From Cyanobacteria bacterium OH_CBB_238 (GTDB lineage: Bacteria > Cyanobacteriota > Vampirovibrionia > Gastranaerophilales > Gastranaerophilaceae): a stretch of 5,261 bases of DNA. The first letter of the stretch is position 1; each line of letters starts with the position of its first letter. Shown here piece by piece: positions 1 through 5,261 of this stretch. The stretch lies in assembly GCA_023409995.1 (NCBI GenBank), contig JAEYQN010000007.1:1-5261 (forward strand), written 5' to 3'. Position numbers and translations under genes: made by a program. The notes beneath the pieces were generated by a model. That model had not been told where the DNA came from, did not search any database, and saw nothing but the letters and a program-made list of their open reading frames with translations.

Positions 1-3000
1 CTATTATTCTGAGATGTTTGGTATTTTATATATTCTAATTTTTTTATGTTTATTTCATTTTGAGAATATAATATGCTACTAGCTATTTCTCTTACACCGT
101 CTTCGTCTCCAAGATTTGTGCTTAAATATGAAATATCGGATTTTTCACTCAATTTTATTGTCGGTTCGATGTTTAGTTTGTCTAAACCTCCGCTAAAATT
201 TGCAGTTAAAGAAACATCACCTTTTACTTTGATAGGGTAGGTCATTTTTGAGTTTATGTAAGTATCTAAAAAATCTTCTGTTATCTTTGTTGTTAAATAA
301 CCTTCTATATAAGGTTTTTTTAAGAGGTTTGATATGGTAAATTCTGCGTATAACGGTGAATTACCAATGCTTGCAGTCATTCTTTTGGCGGTTAATTTGT
401 TTGTGTCTATTTGTAGGGATGCATCATTAATAATAATTGGAGTATTTGATTTTGTGTGGGTAAATTTCACGTTTGATAGGTCAAAAGTGCCAATTGTAGA
501 TAATGGAGATATTTTTATATTTGTAGTTACATTGCCGGAATAATTTTTGTACTGACTTAAAATATTTTTTAGTGCAGCAGGTAATGCATCTGATGTTGAA
601 ATATAGTTAAGATTTCTTAGGTCTAAATTATTAACGACCGCATTAATGTTGAATATTGGTTTGTGTGCAAATACACTTTTTATAGAACCGTTTATATTAA
701 AAGTCGTTCCAAGAATTTTGACACTAGTTTGTTTTATCTTTAACTCACTATTTTTTAATTCAATATTTCCCTCGTTAATTCTTATGCTTTTTGTAGTGTT
801 TTGAGGAATGAAGTTAATCGATAATGCTACTTTATCAAGGTCTATGTCTTTTGATATTGAATTATAATGTAATAATAAAGTGTGTTCTGCAGATATTTTG
901 TAAAGTATAGCTTGAATATCTTTACTTATTGGTTTTGAGTAGTCTGAATTTAGCATATATTTTATACTGTCTGCTGCTTTTATTTTGTCACCTTTTACAA
1001 ATATGTTTACGTGTGGAATTTTTGTTAGTAAATTGCTTGTTATATTTCCAAAGAAATTTACTGTTGAGTCACCTATTTTCCCTTGTAGAGATGGGAATTT
1101 TACTTTTGTTTCTGTAAAAAAGACAGTTCCTGATATGGCTGTTATTGGTGTTTTATAGCCTTCTAAAATACAATTTCCATTTTTAATTCCTAGTGAGCCA
1201 TTTACCTTCATATCTTTCATCGCTTCTTTGGGGTTAGATACTATATCAGCATTAGGGTTTATTTTTGCTTTTATATTTAGTTTTATATCTGCAAAACCCG
1301 AAATAGCTTTTAGGACAGCAATGCCTTCCTTTACTTCTGATAATAAATAGCTCTTATTGACAATTTCAAGTATGTCTTTTGCATTTGCTTTTGCTGACTG
1401 GATATTAAAATCTACAGTTTTATTTATTATTGCAAATCCAAATAGTTTAATAGGTGAATTTTTTATATAAGCTCTAGTGGTTTCAAATGTTATTTTTTGA
1501 CCAAGAAAGTCGACTCTTCCGTCTCCATTATAAAGTTCGCCAAATATGCCTTGATAGGTTGTTCTTGCATCTTTAAACTTTACAAAACCTTTAACAACAC
1601 CGTCATCTTTTGTGCCGGTTATTCCTAGCTCTACTGACCCCGTGCCCCCTGTAATATTCATTTGCGGAACTGGTCCAAGCTGAAATTGAAAAACATCTTG
1701 AATAGGAAGTAATATTTTTTGAGTTAATTTTAATGGAAGTGCGCCTGTTGATCTTATATCGAAGTGATTTTGAGCATCTCGATACATGTAGGTTAAACCT
1801 TTTACAGTTGCTTTTTGATTATTTGGCAAAGATATAAGCACGTCTGTAATTAATTTTCTTTTCTCAAATGAGAGTTTTATTTTTGCTACATGTTCTTTTT
1901 CTAATCCTTTTAATACATGCACATTTTGTCCAATTACACTGCCTGTTATATTTGGTTCAGGCATAGAGCCTTTAATTTTTACTTGAGCCTTTGCATCACC
2001 ATATAGTCCATATTTTTTTACTTTTCTTATTTCTTCCCTTCCTGGGATTAAGTTAGATGGAAGCATTTCTGCAAGATCTTCAAGTCTTGCTTGCTCTATT
2101 TTTGCAGTGGTATCAATGTAAAAGTTTTTATTTTTATAATCTTTTAAGTATCCATTTGCAGAGATTCTGAATTTATCATTATTAATATTAAATTTGTCTA
2201 GTTTGAGTTTTTTTTGAGATGTTGTAAGAGATATTGATATTGAGGTTTTGCCAGGAATTGTTATTGAATCTTCATGTTTAGCCTGCAATATCTCAATATT
2301 ATTAGCATTAATATTGCCAATAATTCTGTTTGAGTTTTTGTTTGCTTTTTCAGTTTTGAAATCACTGTTTATAATTCCTGAGGTTTGTTTTATTTTGCTT
2401 GATAAGTGTTTTGAGAAGTATGGGGATAAGTCTTGTAATGATAAATTACTGATATGTACATTTATAGACATATCTGAGTCATTCATATGCTTAATTATTG
2501 GAAGTTTTGAGTGAATTGATACTTTGTATTTTGCAGTATTAGTATTTGTTAAAATACTTCCTTCCATCTCAAGGTCAATAAGCTTTCTCAAAGTGAAATT
2601 GTTTATTTTAAAGCTAGTACCTTTTAATGTGGTTTTTCTGGTTACTAGTAAGTCATTAAAGTTTATTTCATAGCCTTTAATTATGCATTTTGTTTTTTTG
2701 AAATCTATTTTGATTGTTCTTTTATCGCTTTTAAGTAGCAAGTCTTCTAAGTTGAAATGTCCTTCTTTATTTCGAGTTACATTTAATAGAATCTTGCTTA
2801 CTACAAAATTATTGATTTCAACTTTTTTTATAAGTAAAGGTAATATTTTTATTTTGATACTTATTTTGTCAGCATCAATAATTGTATTTTTTTCTTTGGC
2901 ACTGTTTGTTTTTATTGTTATTTTGTCAGCACTTGCAGTAAAAGATAAATTAAAATGCGTTTTTAAATTAAGTCCAGTTAAACTTAATTTATGGTTTGTT

Positions 3001-3152
3001 TTTTCTTCATATACTTTTTCGATTTTTTTAATATTTTTAGTTAGAAAAAAGTTTACTGCTTGAGGTAATACAAACAAATACAGTGTTTCTAATAGTACAA
3101 GTATAGAGATTAATGTTATTATTCTTTTTTTAAAGTTATTTTTTATATTCAT
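1..3152 (-). CDS. AsmA/TamB/YhdP-like giant envelope protein, C-terminus cut by window edge
   Basis: This frame is open from an ATG at 3152-3150 to the left edge: 1050 codons and no stop, so the C-terminus is missing. The ATG is chosen because the in-frame stop upstream (3182-3180) leaves no other start and because a membrane segment follows directly: a basic N-terminus (KNNFKKR) and a hydrophobic stretch at about residues 11-37, giving an inner-membrane anchor with the bulk in the periplasm. The rest is alternating polar/hydrophobic, strand-like sequence rich in Asn, Lys, Ile, Ser and Thr, with almost no Cys and no catalytic motif. Modules of the type 'G.i.f....v.f..l.g..g.s.v.f.G.i' recur at about residues 500-550, 650-705 and 790-821, as in AsmA-like C-terminal regions. 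Known family members (AsmA, TamB, YhdP) form long grooved beta structures that carry phospholipids between the inner and outer membrane; that role is inferred here. I cannot assign a subfamily. The gene is divergent from pgpH and has its own strong promoter. Confidence 0.72.
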   Translation of the reverse strand, partial: MNIKNNFKKRIITLISILVLLETLYLFVLPQAVNFFLTKNIKKIEKVYEEKTNHKLSLTGLNLKTHFNLSFTASADKITIKTNSAKEKNTIIDADKISIKIKILPLLIKKVEINNFVVSKILLNVTRNKEGHFNLEDLLLKSDKRTIKIDFKKTKCIIKGYEINFNDLLVTRKTTLKGTSFKINNFTLRKLIDLEMEGSILTNTNTAKYKVSIHSKLPIIKHMNDSDMSINVHISNLSLQDLSPYFSKHLSSKIKQTSGIINSDFKTEKANKNSNRIIGNINANNIEILQAKHEDSITIPGKTSISISLTTSQKKLKLDKFNINNDKFRISANGYLKDYKNKNFYIDTTAKIEQARLEDLAEMLPSNLIPGREEIRKVKKYGLYGDAKAQVKIKGSMPEPNITGSVIGQNVHVLKGLEKEHVAKIKLSFEKRKLITDVLISLPNNQKATVKGLTYMYRDAQNHFDIRSTGALPLKLTQKILLPIQDVFQFQLGPVPQMNITGGTGSVELGITGTKDDGVVKGFVKFKDARTTYQGIFGELYNGDGRVDFLGQKITFETTRAYIKNSPIKLFGFAIINKTVDFNIQSAKANAKDILEIVNKSYLLSEVKEGIAVLKAISGFADIKLNIKAKINPNADIVSNPKEAMKDMKVNGSLGIKNGNCILEGYKTPITAISGTVFFTETKVKFPSLQGKIGDSTVNFFGNITSNLLTKIPHVNIFVKGDKIKAADSIKYMLNSDYSKPISKDIQAILYKISAEHTLLLHYNSISKDIDLDKVALSINFIPQNTTKSIRINEGNIELKNSELKIKQTSVKILGTTFNINGSIKSVFAHKPIFNINAVVNNLDLRNLNYISTSDALPAALKNILSQYKNYSGNVTTNIKISPLSTIGTFDLSNVKFTHTKSNTPIIINDASLQIDTNKLTAKRMTASIGNSPLYAEFTISNLLKKPYIEGYLTTKITEDFLDTYINSKMTYPIKVKGDVSLTANFSGGLDKLNIEPTIKLSEKSDISYLSTNLGDEDGVREIASSILYSQNEINIKKLEYIKYQTSQNN

Positions 3153-3183
3153 TCTGTGGATTATTATTCGATTATGTTTTTAA

Positions 3184-3212
3184 ATTATATTATCTAATAT
3201 TTAAAAGTTCAA
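3184..3212 (-). promoter_or_regulatory. Sigma-70-type promoter of the AsmA-like gene
   Basis: On the minus strand, TTGAAC (3212-3207, 5 of 6 consensus bases) is followed after exactly 17 bases by TATAAT (3189-3184, perfect -10). Transcription would start near 3177, giving a leader of about 25 bases before the ATG at 3152. The leader has no purine-rich Shine-Dalgarno; the bases just before the start read CCACAGA. AT-rich DNA makes chance -10 boxes common, but the near-consensus -35, ideal spacing and position immediately upstream of the gene make this a good call. Confidence 0.65.
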
Positions 3213-3273
3213 ATATAATTAAGGCTTTGGTTAATATTTCTTTCTATTAGAACATCTAAGTTGCAAATATAAT
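3206..3273. repeat. Pair of near-identical direct repeats, AGTT(G)CAAATATAAT, one at each -35 box
   Basis: Copy 1 (3206-3219) reads AGTTCAAATATAAT and copy 2 (3259-3273) reads AGTTGCAAATATAAT; they differ by a single inserted G. Copy 1 contains the -35 box of the minus-strand promoter (as its complement) and copy 2 contains the -35 box proposed for pgpH. The arrangement would suit one regulator touching both divergent promoters, but in DNA this AT-rich part of the match could be chance or a by-product of promoter-like composition. Confidence 0.4.
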
Positions 3274-3280
3274 AGAAAGA
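3239..3280. repeat. 11-bp perfect inverted repeat overlapping the pgpH promoter
   Basis: TCTTTCTATTA (3239-3249) is exactly complementary to TAATAGAAAGA (3270-3280), with 20 bases between. Outer bases can add further pairing (ATATT at 3234-3238 with AATAT at 3286-3290) if a 5-base bulge is allowed. The arm centres are 31 bp apart, about three helical turns, and the right arm lies between the -35 and -10 boxes proposed for pgpH. It could be an operator for a dimeric or cooperatively binding regulator. A transcription terminator is unlikely because the flanking genes diverge and the stem is AT-rich without a matching T-tract. Confidence 0.5.
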
Positions 3281-3288
3281 TGTAAAAT
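3261..3288 (+). promoter_or_regulatory. Probable sigma-70-type promoter of pgpH
   Basis: TTGCAA (3261-3266) lies 16 bases before TAAAAT (3283-3288), placing the transcription start near 3295 and leaving a leader of about 30 bases before the ATG at 3325. A perfect TATAAT also occurs at 3268-3273, but no good -35 box sits 16-18 bases upstream of it (the hexamer at 17 bases is TATTAG). The promoter is weaker than the divergent one, and its spacer contains one arm of an 11-bp inverted repeat, so it may be under regulator control. Confidence 0.4.
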
Positions 3289-3324
3289 ATATAGGATAGA
3301 TTGAATACAAGTAAGTGATTATAT

Positions 3325-5261
3325 ATGAAAAGACCCCATTTTGTTAATGTTTTGAAAGAATCATTTGATTCTGGCAAAGCAGTGAATATTCTAATAATTG
3401 CAGCTTTTGCCCTCTTTTTTACTGCATTGTTATCTTTTAAATATTTCTTTTTTCAGAGCATAGTTAATGATGATAATACAAGCAGAATGGATGTGGCTGC
3501 TCCCAAAACCATTCAAGTTATTGATACTATCAAGACGGACCAACGAAAAAAAGAAATTGCTCAAAAAATTGATCCAATTCTTACACCTGCTGAAGATTCT
3601 TATGTTAAAAATAATCTGGATAGTCTTGTTAATTCAATCAATCTTATAAGAAAAAAAGATATAACTCACGCATTAAAATATAATCAAATAGATGCGTTAT
3701 TTGATATTTCTGACATTTCTCGAAAAAAATTCATAGTAAATTACTTTATGAATGCTGACGATAATTCTATTCAAATCTTAGAATTAAGAGCCAAAAAGAC
3801 TCTTGATAGTGTTTTAAAAGGTGGAGTTACCGAAAAAGATTTCGAGCAAGATAATATTCTAAGGCTTGTTACTCGAAATGTTGACCCGTCTTCTACCCGA
3901 AATCAAATTAGAATAATTTCTTCATTGATAGAACAAGTTATTATGCCAAATATGGTTGTAGATGAAGTTGCAACAGAAATTGCAAAACGAAATGCTGTTG
4001 ACTCTGTTGTCCCAACAACAGTTACCTTTGAAAAAGGTGAAAAAATTGTTTATCAAGGAGAGCCAATTACCAGACTAAAAAGAGAAGCTTTAGGCAAGGC
4101 CGGATATAACATATTACAGATTAATATCAAAGGGCTGATTGGTATTTTTTGTATTGTTGTTATTGGTATTTGTTCTTTAATTTACTATCTTTTATATTTT
4201 GAGAAACAGTTTTTAAATAGGCGTTATCTCTCAATAGTTGCATTATTATCGGTGGTTTTGACAATCTTCGCGGTAATAATTCCAGATACATGGTCGTCAT
4301 ATTTGCTTCCATTTCCTGCTTTTGCGGTAATTTTATCTATATTTATGAATGCTAGAGCTTCATTTTTGATAGCTATAACATTAATAACGATTGTTGGTTT
4401 AGCATTGCAATTCTCTGCACCAACGATGGCTGTTTTTATCATTGCAGTTCTGGTTTCAACTATAAATACTGCAAAAATTAAATATTCAAGAAGATTTGAT
4501 CTTATAAAAATAGGCTTTGAGATAGCTGGAGTTATGTTTATTTCAATTGCCAGCATATATTTTTTGGAGCAGTGCATTATAGATATTGATATGAATATTG
4601 TAATAAGAGATATTGAAGCAGGTTTACTCAACGGTGTAATGAGTGGTGTCATTGTTTTGGGCGTACTTCCTGTCCTTGAGAGTGTTTTTGGTGTAATAAG
4701 CCCGTATGGTCTTGCTGAGTTGGCAGATCATAATCAACCACTTTTAAGAAGATTGCAATTTGAGGCTCCTGGTACATTTTCTCACAGTTTAACTGTTTCT
4801 ACTTTGTGTGAAGCCGCAGCTGAAGCAGTTGGTGCAGATCCGATTCTTGCACGAGTTGGTGCTTTGTATCATGACATTGGGAAAATTAAGAGACCTCTGT
4901 TTTTTATTGAAAATCAAACTTATTTTGGAATAGAAAATCCTCATACGAAACTAAATCCAAGATTAAGTAAAATGGTAATTACAGCGCATCCTAAAGATGG
5001 TATCGATTTAGCAAAAGAATACGGAATACCTCCTATTATCCAAAATTTTATAATCCAACACCACGGTGATTCGTTGGCTAGCTATTTTTATTCTCAAGCT
5101 CTTCAACAAGAGGGGGAGGAGAACGTAAAAGAAGATCAATTTAGATATACTGGTCCAAAACCAAATATGAAAGAAACAGCCATCTTGATGATTGCGGATG
5201 CTGTTGAGTCTGCATCAAGAACATTAAAAAATCATACCCAAGAAGAATTAGAAGGTATGAT
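3325..5261 (+). CDS. pgpH: PgpH/YqfF-family 7TMR-HD cyclic-di-AMP phosphodiesterase, C-terminus cut by window edge
   Basis: 645 codons are present and the frame is open at the right edge; relatives are usually about 700-850 residues, so most of the protein is here. Order: membrane anchor (about residues 21-43); extracytoplasmic 7TMR-HDED domain (about 45-268), with the conserved opening VAAPKTI and closing KGEKIVYQGEPIT; seven membrane helices (about 270-292, 301-319, 324-342, 345-363, 366-383, 393-414, 433-456); then a cytoplasmic HD domain. The HD domain starts in the family signature NQPLLRRLQFEAPGTFSHSL and shows all expected metal ligands: H487, H516-D517 (in YHDIGK), H555, H579-H580 (QHHG) and D625 (IADAVES). 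The enzyme is therefore predicted to be active, hydrolysing c-di-AMP to pApA at the inner membrane, with the outer domain probably sensing a signal. The ATG at 3325 is the first start after an in-frame stop at 3316-3318; no clear Shine-Dalgarno precedes it. The family assignment is firm; c-di-AMP specificity is inferred from PgpH of Firmicutes. Confidence 0.95.
   Translation, partial: MKRPHFVNVLKESFDSGKAVNILIIAAFALFFTALLSFKYFFFQSIVNDDNTSRMDVAAPKTIQVIDTIKTDQRKKEIAQKIDPILTPAEDSYVKNNLDSLVNSINLIRKKDITHALKYNQIDALFDISDISRKKFIVNYFMNADDNSIQILELRAKKTLDSVLKGGVTEKDFEQDNILRLVTRNVDPSSTRNQIRIISSLIEQVIMPNMVVDEVATEIAKRNAVDSVVPTTVTFEKGEKIVYQGEPITRLKREALGKAGYNILQINIKGLIGIFCIVVIGICSLIYYLLYFEKQFLNRRYLSIVALLSVVLTIFAVIIPDTWSSYLLPFPAFAVILSIFMNARASFLIAITLITIVGLALQFSAPTMAVFIIAVLVSTINTAKIKYSRRFDLIKIGFEIAGVMFISIASIYFLEQCIIDIDMNIVIRDIEAGLLNGVMSGVIVLGVLPVLESVFGVISPYGLAELADHNQPLLRRLQFEAPGTFSHSLTVSTLCEAAAEAVGADPILARVGALYHDIGKIKRPLFFIENQTYFGIENPHTKLNPRLSKMVITAHPKDGIDLAKEYGIPPIIQNFIIQHHGDSLASYFYSQALQQEGEENVKEDQFRYTGPKPNMKETAILMIADAVESASRTLKNHTQEELEGM

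Noticed and set aside
2683..3063. 126-codon hydrophobic open frame on the plus strand, resembling a small membrane protein
   Set aside because: It is the complement of the Lys/Asn/Ile-rich AsmA-like gene, whose AAA/AAT codons read as Phe/Ile/Leu on the other strand. The minus-strand frame is continuous over 1050 codons, so this one, like those at 334-543, 929-1117 and 2248-2514, is a shadow.
3239..3290. Rho-independent terminator or c-di-AMP (ydaO-type) riboswitch in the intergenic hairpin
   Set aside because: The flanking genes diverge, so no terminator is needed; the stem is AT-rich with no T-tract. The predicted pgpH leader is only about 30 bases, far too short for a ydaO-type riboswitch, and its conserved core is not visible.
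3467..3649. 60-codon open frame on the plus strand in a second frame of pgpH
   Set aside because: It overlaps the conserved extracytoplasmic domain of pgpH in the wrong frame and has no ribosome binding site of its own.
4224..4652. 142-codon open frame on the minus strand inside pgpH
   Set aside because: It lies opposite the membrane-helix region of a clearly real gene. Its sequence is what the complement of hydrophobic, Ile/Val-rich codons gives, and it has no promoter, start context or family resemblance.
4741..5261. HD-GYP-type c-di-GMP phosphodiesterase
   Set aside because: The HD domain follows seven membrane helices and carries the 7TMR-HD signatures (APGTFSHSL, HDIGK, QHHG). The GYP motif and the HERxDGxGYP context are absent.

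Overview
The window comes from an AT-rich bacterium (roughly 30% G+C by eye) and holds two large divergent genes, both cut by the window edges, separated by a 172-base intergenic region (3153-3324). I see no RNA gene, mobile element, CRISPR array or phage material. The short open frames elsewhere are shadows of these two genes.

Left region (1-3152, minus strand): one uninterrupted reading frame of 1050 codons, still open at the left edge. It encodes a membrane-anchored, strand-rich giant envelope protein of the AsmA/TamB/YhdP (bridge-like lipid-transfer) type: one N-terminal membrane segment, then about 1000 residues of repetitive, beta-strand-like, Asn/Lys/Ile-rich sequence with no catalytic motif. 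Proteins of this kind are typical of diderm (outer-membrane) bacteria.

Middle (3153-3324): a compact divergent promoter region. The minus-strand gene has a near-consensus sigma-70-type promoter (TTGAAC, 17 bases, TATAAT) and a very short leader. The plus-strand gene has a plausible weaker promoter (TTGCAA, 16 bases, TAAAAT). An 11-bp perfect inverted repeat straddles the plus-strand promoter. A near-identical direct repeat covers the -35 box of each promoter, so shared control of the two genes is possible. Neither start codon has a clear Shine-Dalgarno sequence.

Right region (3325-5261, plus strand): a 7TMR-HD protein of the PgpH/YqfF family, the membrane-bound cyclic-di-AMP phosphodiesterase. 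Its N-terminal anchor, extracytoplasmic domain, seven membrane helices and every metal-binding residue of the HD domain can be read directly. Only the C-terminal tail lies outside the window.

Organism: a low-GC diderm that carries a PgpH-type enzyme. A gut Vampirovibrionia/Melainabacteria (Gastranaerophilales) genome would fit, but this is a guess from composition and gene content, and other AT-rich diderm lineages are possible. Functionally, one gene serves envelope lipid homeostasis and the other second-messenger turnover at the inner membrane. I found no clearly new multi-gene system; the most interesting part is the repeat architecture of the shared promoter region.
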